In this document: positions 22,452 through 34,089 of the stretch, in pieces | Position numbering within the stretch: the first letter of the stretch is position 1 | How the letters are laid out: each line of letters opens with the position of its first letter | Source of the DNA: Trileptium ribeirensis | Lineage: Eukaryota; Nematoda; Enoplea; Enoplida; Thoracostomopsidae | NCBI GenBank assembly: GCA_030248225.1 | Contig: JASANE010009957.1 | Span: 1-64,000, forward strand | Direction of reading: 5' to 3' | DNA: 64,000 nt | Notes under the pieces: model-generated | Seen by the model: only the letters and a program-made list of their open reading frames with translations | Database searches by the model: none | Told to the model about the DNA's origin: nothing | Program-made: the position numbers and the translations under genes

Positions 22452-24038
22452 GTATTTTTGGAAAACAATATTTTATAACTAATTGATGCTTTTTAATACT
22501 TTTTCATGTCTAGGATTGTCAGAGTAGAGACACAGAATTTGATAGATGAATAGAATGGCGGCAGAGGTTTTCATCAAATTTATTTCCAACTACCGTAGAT
22601 CGACCTTGCATATAAGGTTATCGTAGCTACTGTATATGGAGATTACTATATTTAAAACAAGCAAAATTTATCGTCGAAATATTGCATAGCTTCTAATCCT
22701 CAACGTAAATAAATGCAAGCATACTTATTTACCCCTCAACAGATACAGCTTTTGATTCGGTTCGATTCAGCACGTCATTACGGTTCAAACGTTATTTTTA
22801 ATTTATACGTTTTTATCGACAGAAAATATTTGTCGAAAGCTTTCGGCATCATTGCTAAAGCCGAAAAAGGTCGAAAGGAAAATGTCATAAAGGAGGTATA
22901 TAATTTTTGGAACATTTAACTTCCCTACTAAAATTCACATTTTTTGCTAAAATTTCTGAGTTTTTTTGTTAAATTTTTCACAATTTCAGAGATTTTTCCA
23001 AAAATTTTCTGCCGACTAATTCTGGTATGAAGCAGAAGTCCGATTTTCTGGGGTGGCGGGAGGTGGTAACACAACCCTTCTCTGTAAGGACACCCATGTT
23101 ATAAATATGCCCTAAGAGGGCTGTTTTGTGAACCACCTCGCGAACTTTGCACCCTGTTCACCTTCTACCTGTTTAATCAACTTAGAAAACAACGGATATA
23201 CAGTCACTACGTTTAGCCTGTGAAATATTTTTAAGAATATTTTGCAAAATTAAGCCGTCGATATAGATCCTGGGAATAAACGGCTATTGCACGTATGAAG
23301 ATTGAGCTGAATAACAAACTACGATATGCTAAAACCAAAATTGATCAACACACTGAGTTTGTCAGTTTCTAAATCAGGATTATTATTTTGAGAATTATCG
23401 TCTTTTCAACTTTTGCAAGAAAATTGTCATATTTGACACGATGCAAATTAAGGGCAAGGGACTAGGAGTATTTGTTGATATTTTCTCGATGATATTGCTA
23501 TCAGAATTAACATGCCTGACCGAAAAATATACCAATATCTAAACTAATATGTATCTATATGTACGGCTGTGAAATGAGTAGCACTTCACTTGACGCCATT
23601 TGTGTATGCTTGATATTTTTTACGATGGAATGTTTTGTTGGCTTATCGGGGTAGTCCTAAAAGCCAAGCTAGCTCTTTGATAGTTTTAACTAGCGCTTGC
23701 TCGGTTTATTCGGTTATGGGGAAAATTGTTGTCTTGGGCTAATAATATTTTCGCTTCCGTTTAATTTAAAGTATTGTGTGATACATAAGTTCGTGTATCA
23801 TCATGTGTAACACATACGTGATACACATCATAAGCAACGTATCAGGGAAGCTGCACCCAACGGACTTGATCTTAGTGAGTTTTTTCGAAGGGTGTAAAAA
23901 CTTGAAATTTGTAGTTTTTCCGTTTTCTAGATCCCAGGAAATAAAAAAAACTTAAATTACAAAGCAGCTTCATAAATGATAACATTACCATTATTATTGA
24001 TCAACTGAAAGTTTTGATTTACCAGCAGTACATTTTAG
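22452..24038 (+). other. Semaphorin intron
   Basis: AT-rich. A 68-codon frame at 22713-22919 has no family match. A near-palindrome occurs at 23781-23826 (GTGATACATAAG... and GTGTATCATCATGTGTAACA, CATACGTGATACAC). No exon is recognised. Confidence 0.5.
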
Positions 24039-24167
24039 GAACGCCGTTGAAAGTGGTTCCAACCAAATTTTCGTGTGACTGTGAGGATGGTTCTGTTTTT
24101 GCAAGCGAATCTCCAGCTGCATTCCATGCGACGATCGATGTAAGCGAAGGAGATGGGGACAGTTCAG
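24039..24167 (+). CDS. Sema1a: Semaphorin-1a exon (acidic stalk)
   Basis: The acceptor is CATTTTAG and the donor TTCAG|GTATAT. It enters in phase 1 (completing Gly) and leaves one base into an Asp codon, agreeing with the next exon. Its 42 codons encode TPLKVVPTKFSCDCEDGSVF and a Ser/Asp/Glu-rich run ending VSEGDGDSS, likely the flexible ectodomain stalk. Two upstream AGs (24023 and 24026 region) give phase-0 alternatives that would not fit the preceding exon. An internal GTAAGC at 24140 is a possible alternative donor but would break phase with the last exon. Confidence 0.7.
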
Positions 24168-26659
24168 GTATATATACCTATATTTTCATTACAGTCGTCA
24201 GTCTGTGACATTGTTTTCACCTTTGATAAACTGTGGCATTATTAACTTAATTGCACGTTATAATGTTCCCGCTGTTTGGAACTTTTATCCCCCTGTAGTC
24301 GCAACCATACCGTATAAACGGTCACGGTTGCGCCCATACCGTAAATCAATTTCCGCGGATGTAGGACACATTAGCTACTACATTTTTTCTTACGGTGTCG
24401 TACACACCCTTAGCTACCAATTTCTACCAACTAACTGTAACGGACATCGTCTGTAACGAATGCGAAGTATTAGCCAGCTGTACTTCCTAATTTTTTAAAA
24501 AATCTCGATATTTTTATCTTGGCCATATGAATGTTGACGAGATTACACCGCAAAGAAGACACGGTAAAAACTACAAAGAAGACACGGTATGCTTTGCACT
24601 GTCGACACGTGTCGATAGTCATAGCTTAGCTACCGTTGAAAATTTTATGAAAAAACATGGGGTGTCTAGAACATCCTTTTCTCGACAGTTTGGCTGCTAC
24701 TATGTGGGTACATAGTTCCAAATGTTGGGAACATTATAACGAGAACGCCACATAATTGCGTTTGCATTGATCTCTTGTGGTTATTAAAGCGTTTTACAAA
24801 TGTGACCGCTGAAGTCTACATGTCGTACGAAAGCGGCACGCAGCAAATGGCTCAGATTTGTTGAACCACATTTGAGAAGAACCATTTTGACATTTCATGA
24901 AAGTGATACACCTAAATCTGTATTATCAAGTTTACAAGGTTTAATACTCTATAGTATATATAGATTCGATACAAGTGCTACTCATTCCGTTAAAGGTAAA
25001 GCCAATGTTGTAGTTTCGATTTGTTCCTCAAAGCGGCTTCACTGAGTAACTCTTAAATTCCGGCATTAAATATAAATTTAGTAACGTTCGGTAATGGATA
25101 TAAACCCTGGTATTAAACATAGATATGTCGCTATGTATGTTGGTGAGCTGCGCAAATATGCACAAAAGTTAGGCGAATTTTATATACTAATAAACTATGT
25201 AATATTTTACGTGTACAAGTCATAGTTGTGGCATAGGCTGCAGTGCGTTCAAAGCCAGTCGGTTGTCAAACTACATAAATATAATATTTACAGTATAATA
25301 TCTAACTTATGAACTGAAAAATTTTTCGCTTGTACAGGTGTAGAAGCATTGCTGTCAAGCAAATATATTCATGGAAGCCTCTCTGTCATTATCTATGAGA
25401 TATAATTTTCTAGACTGTATAAAGGTACGTCTAATCTTTACAAGTAATCGGTTTCTCGACGGCGAATTTGCTACGTAAGCAACAGACCACTAACAAGTGA
25501 CACCGAGGCGCTTTTTGCTCATTACTACAGTGACACTCTTCTATAAGGAACAATTGTTGTGGTAAAAAGGTAAAGCTCCTGCAAAACTGTACTTTTAGAC
25601 ACGGGAGGTTATTTACCTACAGTTAGTTATGGAACGTATGTAACGCATATAGTTTATATATGGTTTTGTACGGTGCGCATAACATATATAAATACGTATA
25701 TAATATGTGTATAATGTAGAGAAACAGCATGCGGATATTGTACGAGAACTACGTGGAAGGTTCTCTTCAAAAATATACTGTTCTTAAAAATGTCCAACAG
25801 CTAGCTAGACCCAGCTCAACCAGTTTGCAGAACAGAAAAGTTGTTGTAATGTTTAATTTCTTTTTTCCTCAAACTTATGCAACATGTGTTCTTAAAAAAG
25901 TTTACCCACCTTCAGTGGCAGATTTGTTCAAAAGCCGACAAAATTGCTATTCTTTTCAGAATGACATTTCTCTTTGTAGTCTAGATTGTGTGCCACACCG
26001 TTATGGTTCGTTTGCGATTGTAGAAGTTGCAGTAATTGGTATCGTTGCATTTTCAGACTTCGATCACAAACACTTGTCTACCTTGGATCCACATTTACAA
26101 CACTTGAGGCCTCTTACTGTGCGGTCTGTTTGCATAGGGTGGACCTAACTCTAATAGAAAACCGAGTTATAAGCAAATTGAGGATTTTGTTTTACGTACA
26201 TGATATATATTTTATCACATGTTAGCCTTGTTTAGTGCTATTAGTTCTCTTTAGTTTTAAGGTTAAACGTTATTAAATTCAATAATTTTGCTTTTACAAC
26301 GTCGGACCGCGTTGTTACAAACGAGCTTTTCATTTTATCTCGAAGAATTAATATATAATAATGCTCGTCCGTGATAAAAATGTAGGTTAGAGTGCATAAA
26401 TATTATGCATATATTTCATCATGCCATTTTTTCGCCTTTTGCCTGCCATTTTTAGTTTAGTTGAGATGGTCCCTCAAAGTCTGAGGCTAAGGCTATGGCT
26501 AATCCTAAGACTCAGCATCAACATTAAGCCTAACAATACTCTGGGTACACATTTGAACATCAAATCTTTGCTTATATTTCCTCTGTTACTTGGGGAAACG
26601 ATATTTTTCTGTATATTTGCACAGTATTTTAAGATATGTAACAATTTTTTATGTTTTAG
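24168..26659 (+). other. Semaphorin intron
   Basis: A 2.5-kb phase-1 intron. Bases 24245-24460 are the second copy of repeat family IV. Bases 24549-24590 contain the direct repeat CAAAGAAGACACGGTA twice, 29 bp apart. Bases 26480-26545 hold a degenerate TAAGCC/GGCTAAGG patch. A 139-codon plus frame at 25729-26148 has no recognised domain or splice support. Confidence 0.55.
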
Positions 26660-27378
26660 ATCAAACATCAAGCCGGAATGACAAAATTAGTTTTGACAAG
26701 AATGAACCACTTCAACCATCATCGTCGCGTACTCGTCGTCAGTACGGCGCTGGGACCATTGCAGTTAGTGTCGTAATAACTTTCGTCGTTGCTGGACTAG
26801 TTGGCTTTGTATTTGGATACATATCAAAAGCCTTCAATTGGTTTAGTCGAAACAAAATCGCAAGTACAATTAGCAGTTGTAGTACTTCACAAAGTGGAGC
26901 CGCGAGCACCAGTGGTAGTCCAATGATGTACGGCGCTGGTTTACAAAGTTTTGGTCGATCATGGATATCAAAAACATCAACCTTTGGTCGTCTTGGTATA
27001 CCGTTTCCGTCAGCATCAGTTACAAAGCCAAAAATACCAACACTGCCAAGCGCGTCAATATTTACCCATCATCAGTCGTCTATAATGACGCCGTCAACAA
27101 ATAAGAACAGTAATTCCGCTGCTACTACCTCACCTCCTATCGATGCGTATAATAGTCCGCCGCCTTTTAACGGGGCGGAACCAATTCATATGATGCTATC
27201 AGCTGATGATGATATAGCTCCTTGCCAAGATCAGCAAAACTACGCTATTCAAACGCCCATTTCATGCTCGCCTGACTCTGCTCCTGAAAAATACAATGCT
27301 GGTGAAGGCTCATTCGACTTTAGCAACTTTAGCACACTGCCCAAAGACTATAAAATTAGTCGAAAAACGTATATTTAG
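26660..27378 (+). CDS. Sema1a: Semaphorin-1a last exon (transmembrane and cytoplasmic tail)
   Basis: The acceptor is TTTTATGTTTTAG; its first two bases complete Asp, and the frame runs 238 codons to TAG 27376-27378. After about 30 residues of stalk with SSSRTRRQYGAG there is one hydrophobic segment, TIAVSVVITFVVAGLVGFVF, followed by GYISKAFNW. The cytoplasmic tail of about 155 residues is rich in Ser, Thr, Pro, Asn and Gln. It ends FSTLPKDYKISRKTYI, which resembles the conserved LPKDYK-type C-terminus of invertebrate Sema-1a. There is no Ig domain and no thrombospondin repeat, so the protein is class 1. The membrane anchor allows both ligand and reverse (receptor) signalling, as known for Sema-1a. 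The upstream open extension from 26590 is intronic. Confidence 0.93.
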
Positions 27379-27640
27379 CAAAGCATAGTACATTTGCAAC
27401 ACAAGTTTATTGTAATTACTACTTCGTGCCAAATCCATTGCCGAGCTTTGTATATATTCCGTCGATGATCTCATATATATCTTGTACGCATCACCACGTG
27501 CTTCTAATTCGAATGAAACCAGCGCGAGAACGAAATAAACTGTTATTGAATGTGAACTTCTCAAACCAGTATTACTATTATGACGGTGTACGAGAGAAGC
27601 TATCAGATTCTACTACTGCACATTAAAAGTGCATTTTGTA
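27379..27640 (+). other. Semaphorin 3' untranslated region (approximate)
   Basis: A short AT-rich stretch after the stop codon, with a candidate polyadenylation hexamer at 27534-27539. Its true end is not visible from sequence alone; a second AATAAA lies at 27811. Confidence 0.5.
27534..27539 (+). promoter_or_regulatory. Candidate poly(A) signal AATAAA
   Basis: The first canonical hexamer downstream of the semaphorin stop codon, 155 bp beyond it. GT/T-rich sequence (TATTATGACGGTGTACG) follows within 60 bp. Confidence 0.45.
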
Positions 27641-27719
27641 ATATTTATCTGCACTTAACTTAACGTTAGCGTATAGCTACAAAAAATCTAGCAAGTCTTC
27701 TCTGTTATAATGGAGTAGT

Positions 27720-28060
27720 TAGTGGAAATGAGTGGCATTGTTACCGCAATAACGATTGCTGTTATTGCGGTATAACAGGTATAGTATAACAAGTGCGACG
27801 CAATTTATTCAATAAAAAGACAACCGGTGTTGTTATGATTACCACGTTTAATCCAAGAAGACAGCTGCTGCTGTCATGACTGTGACGCTTAGTGCAAAAA
27901 AGACACCTGTTGTTGTCATGATTGTGACGTTTAATCAAAAAACACCTGTGTTTGTTGTTACTGTGAAGACTAAATTCAAAAATATATCTTTTGCTGTCAT
28001 TATATATTGTGACGTTTAATCTTAAAGACGTATATTGCTGTCGTGATCATATATAGAATT
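27720..28060 (+). repeat. Degenerate tandem repeat, about 60-bp unit
   Basis: The units have the pattern AAAAAGACACCTGTTGTTGTCA then TGATTGTGACGTTTAATC. Members lie near 27815, 27870, 27920, 27965 and 28020, and a further one resumes at 28250-28325 (TATTGTCATGACTATTCCAG ... CAATCTCAAAAGACAGCCGT) beyond the GC-rich block. The array starts at the edge of the semaphorin 3' end. Confidence 0.65.
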
Positions 28061-28061
28061 G

Positions 28062-28245
28062 AAGCGTCGGACACCCTTCTCTCGGCGCGAAGCTCTCACC
28101 ATCTATCCGCTCCTGTCAGGTGTCCCGAACCCAGCCACGTTGCGTCACCGCCGTCGCAGAACCTATAGATGGCGCCAAGGCGCCGCACCCCAACCCTCCC
28201 CCCTGCTCCCGAGGATCCGGTTGCCTCCTTGAGACGTCGGACCTT
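28062..28245. other. GC-rich block interrupting the tandem repeat
   Basis: About 180 bp of GC-rich sequence (GCGTCGGACACCCTTCTCTC ... CGCCAAGGCGCCGCACCCCA) splits the 60-bp array. GCGTCGGAC near its start and GACGTCGGACC near its end are direct matches. It may be an inserted element fragment. It contains a 77-codon frame, but its composition alone explains that. Confidence 0.45.
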
Positions 28246-28769
28246 AAGCATGTATTGTCATGACTATTCCAGAAATGCAGTAGTTGGTGTCATACTTGGT
28301 ATGTTCAATCTCAAAAGACAGCCGTTGCTCCAAATGATTTCAAAATATCTTTTAGAACGCCAGACTTTGACTTGCTTAGCCGTCTCATGTCTGAAAAAAT
28401 AAATTAATTAGATCCGAATTCTATATGAGTATCATATATAACCGGTTGTGCTTTTAAGCAATTGACGGTTGATTTAATTAATCGAATCGTTATATTAATT
28501 ACGTAAAAGTGAGAAAACTGCTCATATATCCGACCAGGAATTGTGTGTCGCAAAAGCAGATGTTCTAAAAACTCTAGAGCATCACCGCGGTGTATCAGAG
28601 TTTTGTACTGCATGGTATTTAGTACTCAAGCATCAATAGCCACTTGTACTGTCTTTTAGAGGACACAAGGCACTGAATGCCAAATAGAATTTTTTTATAT
28701 ATAAATCAAGTCAAATACAATAGCCACCTTGTTATTTTCTACAGCTTCAACAAGCAACTCAGTCTGAAG

Positions 28770-30141
28770 TTAGCGTGCATAATGTTCCATTCTTGCCAGT
28801 TTTTTAGTAATTGTACTTTCATTCATACGTCCTGTCTAAAAGCATGTCTGAAGTTTGTGAGTATAACTTTCCATTTTGGTACGTTTACTAGCGATCACAC
28901 TGTCATTCATGGGCCTTGTCTAAATCCATGTCTGAAGTTTGTGACTATAATGTTCCGGTGTGTTTCATTCACTAGTGTTCACATTATCACTCATTTTTCT
29001 TGTCTAAAAGGTCTATAAGCATTTCTAAATTTTGTGAGTATAACCTTGTATTATGACACGTTTACTATGAATCATACTTTCATTCATGTTTCCTATCTAA
29101 AAGCATGTCTGAAGTTTATGAGCATACTGTTCCATAGTGAGTTGTTTGCTATAAATCACACGATTGTTCATGCACCTTGTCTAAAAAGTGTCTGAATATT
29201 GTGAGTATAACATTTCATTGTGGGTCGTCTGTTAGTAATTGCACTTTCATCCATGCGTCGTGCCTAAAAGCATGTCTGAACTTTGTGTGTGTAACGTTCC
29301 ATTTTGGTTCGTTTACGAGCGATCACACTGTCATTCAAGCGCCTTGTCTAAATGCATGTCTGAAGTTTATGACTATAATGTTCCGTCGTGGTTCATTCAC
29401 TAGTGATCACACTTTCATTCATGCGTATTGTCTAAACGGTCTAAAAGCATATCTGCTTCTGAAGTATAGAAGTTTCAGAGTATAACGTTGTATTGTGATA
29501 CGTTTATTTTGAATTATACTTTTATTCATGTGTCGTTTCTAAAACTATATCTGAAGTTTGTGAGCATAACCTTCCATTGTGGGTCGTTTGTGACGAATCA
29601 TACTATCATTCGTGCGTCCTGTCTAAAAGCATGTCTGAAATTTGTGAGTATAACGTTCCGTTGTGGGTCGTTGAATTAAGAATAATACTTTTATTCATGT
29701 GTCCTGTCTAAAAGCATGTCTGAAATTTGTGAGCATCACGCTCCATTGTGGGTCGTTTATTAGTTATCGCACTTTCAGTGATGCGTCCTGTCTAAAAGCC
29801 TGAAAGCATGTTTGTAGTTTGTGCGCTTAAAGTTCCATTGTGATTCATTTATTAAGGATCATACTTTCATTCACGCGTCCTATCCAAAAGCATGTCATAA
29901 ACTAGTGACTATAATGTTCCATTGGGGGCCGTTTGCTAAGGATAACACTGTCATTCATGCTTCTTATCTAACAGCATATCCGAAGTTTGCGAGTATAACG
30001 TTCCATTGTGCTTCGTATATTAAGAATCATACTTTCATTCATCCGTTTTGTGTAAAAGCAGCATGTGTGAAGTTTGTTCGTATGACGTTCCATTGTGGTT
30101 CGTTTATTAAAAATCATACTTTCATTCATGCCTCCTAAAAC
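28770..30141 (+). repeat. 84-bp satellite array with 5-unit higher-order period
   Basis: There are sixteen units of about 84 bp. The pattern is TTCCATTGTGGGTCGTTTA, (C)TAGTGATCACACTTTCATTC, ATGCGTCCTGTCTAAAAGCA, TGTCTGAAGTTTGTGAGTAT and AACG. Unit starts lie near 28785, 28868, 28952, 29047, 29130, 29213, 29296, 29380, 29488, 29571, 29656, 29740, 29834, 29917, 30000 and 30089. Units 1-5 pair one-to-one with units 6-10 by private variants (for example GGTACGTTTACTAGCGATCA at unit 2 against GGTTCGTTTACGAGCGATCA at unit 7), at an offset of 428 bp rising to 441 bp. The unit is divisible by three and one frame stays open, so long frames at 28677-29018, 29177-29485, 29488-29679 and 29821-30138 all spell the same 28-residue unit. 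Confidence 0.92.
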
Positions 30142-32590
30142 ATCCCATCTAAAACATTAAACACAGAGATACTTTTTGCTTCACCTCAAAGTAGTTATTG
30201 AAATACACCCGAAAAGCGTCACAATAACCGAACCTATTTCTGACTGACAACTTATTATTAGTTGTCAGCCATAAAATGACGCTTCACGCTAATCAGTCTC
30301 TATAGCCTTAGAATCTAGCAAGATTTACTTAGCATCAATGTATACGCATCCCCTAATATTATGCTTTAAAGTAAATTATGAAGCTGTAAAGAGTAGACGT
30401 TGGAAAGATCTAGATTTTCGGGCTCTGGTTATGCTCAATTTTTTATGAACCATATCAAGCAAGTTCCAATGAAAATCCAGGCTCGGCTCGGCTCTTACGT
30501 TCCCAATAATAGTAGTTTGCGATTTAGTAATAACAGAGAGAGCATAATGCAATATAGGAACAACCAAACGAACTACATATAGTTGCTATTAAAGCTTTTA
30601 AGATCAGAGCCGAAACCGTTCTTACTGTTGATAGCGGTTTATAATTATGTTTTTGTTTTGGAAAAGAGCTTTCAGAAGTGTACTGCAGGGTTTTAAAATA
30701 TATATACTAAGCTCGGTTTGGCACTGTTCTAGAGCAGAACCGATTGTAGAGGGTAAATTCTCAGCTTCAGTAAAGAGTATACCCGTGATCAATTTTATGA
30801 GCAAGGTATAGAGATATCACAGGTTGTATAGCGCAAGTGCACTGAACATACGCTGTGGGATATACAAAATGCATGCATATAAGTTTTAACCTTAAGAACG
30901 TAGTCTTCGCTGTTTATATAACTTAAAGGGACATGGGTCACTCGTCTCATGATAATAACAATGTCTAACGCCTTGAGTACTTTAGGTTTGAAAAATTATC
31001 TATCCTTGTCCCAAATTACACACTTCAAATGCTAAAAACTTATCGCACGAACATCAAACTTCTGTGCTAGACAACAATGTTTTTGTATAACAACAAAAGC
31101 AATTTGTAAAAAGTCTTCATCTCTTTACTGCTACATAAAAACATTACGTCTTAGGTATCGATGGAGGGAAGGGGTTAGCAAAAGTCACGTCGTCATGATC
31201 GAACCTTTCCGTATATGCCAAACCTAATCCCCTGGAGGTTCCCCTCCACATTTCTGCAAAAATACATAAAAATAGGACGAATATTGCGTCATATTTGCAA
31301 AAATGTGGATATAAAAAAATATTTATAGCATGGTAAAAATTTAAAAAATTTTTGCAAAATTGAGAAAAATGTTAAGTTCGTACGCATTTCAAAGATTTGC
31401 ACCCCCTAACCTTCGGATTCGGCATTTTTTCGTATGTTGTTACGTGCCCTTCCAAGGGATAAGGCACTAATGAGAGGGGGTGAGAGAACACTTTAATCGA
31501 AATCCATAGCATAAAAATGCACCAGAAACGGATAGCTAACGGAATTTGTTAATATATGCAACCATGATCCAATTTGACAGAATTTGGATCTATTTGACAT
31601 TGGGCTGATTGGAGGAACGGATCACGAGTGTCTAACACATGTCGAGCGTGACATGCCTATAACCGAATTGTGAATTACATTTTTATCTGTTATATATATA
31701 TGCTTTAAGTAATCGTTTGATGCCTGTATTTGTCATGACACGACAGCTATTTTGAGTGACAATGGAGTCAAGCAGGGGAACCGTTGCCTATGACGGATTT
31801 AATAATTCATTTCGAATGCAGTGTAGCATTCTACAGGAACTTCAACAATAGATAACTCTACGCTTAGATTACGCATTGTAGGCCTGCTTTGACATTATTA
31901 TAAAAGGAAAGTAAAGAATTAAATTTTTGTTGCGGTAATTGTCCACTATTGCTCCTACCAAAGCGGACAAGTGTGTAATGACTACACATCTTATAGTATA
32001 AGCCAAGAAAGCCTTTGTTGCAAGATAACAAGTAACAGTTTCCCACTATTTTTCAGAAGATATTATTTGTAATAAATATATATTAATGAAGGAACTCAAG
32101 GCACATACAGCAATACACTTTGGTAATTAATATATGCAGTGCACATATAAACTTGTAAATTGTACGGTGCCGACGAAAAAATTTAGCTCTCAACAAACGG
32201 TTTTGTGCAACAAACCCTTTTATGAACAACAACAAAGTTATGTCTGACCGGAGAATTCTCTAATTCGTGCACAAATTTTGTCAGGCGGGACTGTATAAAC
32301 CAGCATGTAATAAAATATAAAAAAATAAAAGATTAACCTAAGCTCAGAGCCTCATTGCACTCAAAGGTGTGTTTAGTCGCTTGTTCCAGCTACGACACAT
32401 TTGTAGAAACACACTATCGCAGAGATTTTAACGTTAGCCACTGCACCCATATGATGTTCTGAGTGAAATTTAGCCAATTTCGCGGCAACTACCATCACAA
32501 ATGAAGCTGTATGCCATTTTACGGTTCCATTTTTTGAATTTTACGTTTGCGGCTTTATTTTATGTTGCGCAAATCTTCTCATCTGTCATA
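30142..32590. other. Gene-free AT-rich stretch
   Basis: No exon or RNA gene is recognised. Bases 31165-31250 and 31395-31500 contain G/C-run patches (GGAGGGAAGGGG, CCCCTGGAGGTTCCCCTCCA, CACCCCCTAACC) around an AAAATTT-rich middle. This is the same style as the fragments in the intron at 14330-15490, so it is probably another repeat fragment. Confidence 0.45.
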
Positions 32591-32599
32591 TAAGACATA

Positions 32600-32740
32600 T
32601 ATTTAGCCTAGGAGTGAGGCGCTGGGGTGCCGCCCCAACCGACGCACTAAGCTATTAAAGATATGACGCTGCGCTTTGTAAGCTTTTTAATGATTTAACG
32701 TTTCGCACCTTAGCTTAACTTAGGCCATGGTCTTAATGAA
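32600..32740 (+). repeat. TAAGCC-family end fragment
   Basis: GGGGTGCCGCCCC (a short hairpin) is followed by AACCGACGCACTAAGCTATT and then CTTAGCTTAACTTAGGCCATGG. This corresponds to the hairpin-plus-CTAAGCTGTTCT end of the copy at 42960-43095. Confidence 0.5.
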
Positions 32741-32929
32741 CACTCAACCGATCTTTGTGGCTTATAATGGTAACACTCCTGAGGGCATTTAGACCTCATA
32801 AACCTTATAAAATGTGCAAAAAATTTTACGGTATAATACACTAGTTTTTGTATTAGTTGCACATGTAAACTCATGAATTCTTGGCAGTCTCATTTTAAAG
32901 TTTTTATTTGATAAACAGGCGGTTGTGTA

Positions 32930-33200
32930 ATTAACAAACATACAAAGTTCGAAGCATTTGTAATATTTGTTGTAAATGATCGGTCGTTTATAACATTTAA
33001 ATTACAAAAACCAATCGTCACAACAATTATTACATCGTTTGTAGTTTTGTTATAAACGACCTATCCCTTATTTTAAACACTACAAACGTCTCGCTCGTTG
33101 CAGCCGTTGTTATAGATGACACGTCGTCTCTAACCGATTTTATAGACGGCTCGTTGCCCGTAACTTAACCATACGACAGATCGTTTGTGCCACAATTTTT
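32930..33200. repeat. Cluster of TCGTTTATAAC-type inverted words
   Basis: The words TCGTTTATAACA, TCGTTTGTAGT, TGTTATAAACGAC, CTACAAACGTC, GTTATAGATGAC, TTTATAGACGGCTCGT and GATCGTTTGT occur in alternating orientation through about 250 bp. They form possible stem-loops. No coding potential is seen. Confidence 0.45.
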
Positions 33201-33639
33201 CGAGTCGGTGTACAAAATATTTTGGGAACGTCGCATAAATTGGTAAGTTTTAATTTGTTGTGGAACAAATACAACTGTTTTGTGTTTTGAAAGCTACCCA
33301 TAACGTGTGAGGCTTCTGAATCACACGTATTATGAAAATCACAAATTGTATTTAGCGTAAAGAAAAAAGTATGAAATACAGTTTAATGCATGGTGAGTTG
33401 TAGAACGTAACTATGGTAAAACGATAAAGTGGTGCACTGTGCTGGCGAACGAAAGTACATCGTTTTATTATCGTACACTCCGCGTTCCTAAACGAAAACA
33501 TTTGAATGTGAAATATCCTATAGTAAAAACTCTATTTTTCTCAGCTTTTCATATGTCGTGTCAAAAAATATAGGTAATTTTAGTTATGCATAGTTAGGTT
33601 TGCATCCAATAGTATTTTAGCTATTTAACAATTTATCGT

Positions 33640-34070
33640 AGCTATGGTAGGCATGAATGTCAGACTTTGGTAATTGTATACGCGAGCGTAACATGCATGG
33701 TACTAAATCACAAAGACATGTAACTACGTTTAAGAGTGTAACCCATTTACGCTTGCCAAAAACATTTCGAGTAACCTTAATAATCATTATAACTGAGTTA
33801 CTCACATATATAACTTTTGTAACCACGTACGTATGCGTAATACAGTTACACGAAATTGAAAATACACAAAATACAACTGCAATAAGCAATGTAACTTAGT
33901 TGCAAAGTGCTCATTTTTGCTTGTTATACAGTGGTGTTATGCAGTTACACTAACCTGCAACACAACTGTAACTGTATGCAAAACTCAAACGCAGTTACAC
34001 GGCTGTAACCAGTTAAAAGCATCTGTAACTACATATAAGGGTAACTTAGTTATGCGAGAATACTGATAAC
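33640..34070. repeat. GTAAC/GTTAC-enriched patch
   Basis: About twenty copies of GTAAC or GTTAC in both orientations (for example GTAACTACG, GTGTAACCC, GAGTAACC, GAGTTACTC, CAGTTACAC, CTGTAACTG) lie within about 430 bp, with no fixed period. The count is by eye. The 80-90 codon frames here are by-products. Confidence 0.45.
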
Positions 34071-34089
34071 GAAGTCACCTCGCCGTACA

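Noticed and set aside
22713..22919. 68-codon frame considered as a stalk exon of the semaphorin
   Set aside because: No acceptor/donor pair was found that keeps phase 1 on both sides, and no conserved residue pattern is present.
25729..26148. 139-codon frame inside the last large semaphorin intron, considered as an extra exon
   Set aside because: The exons at 24167 and 26660 already join in phase, no sema-family or other domain is visible, and splice signals at its ends are poor.
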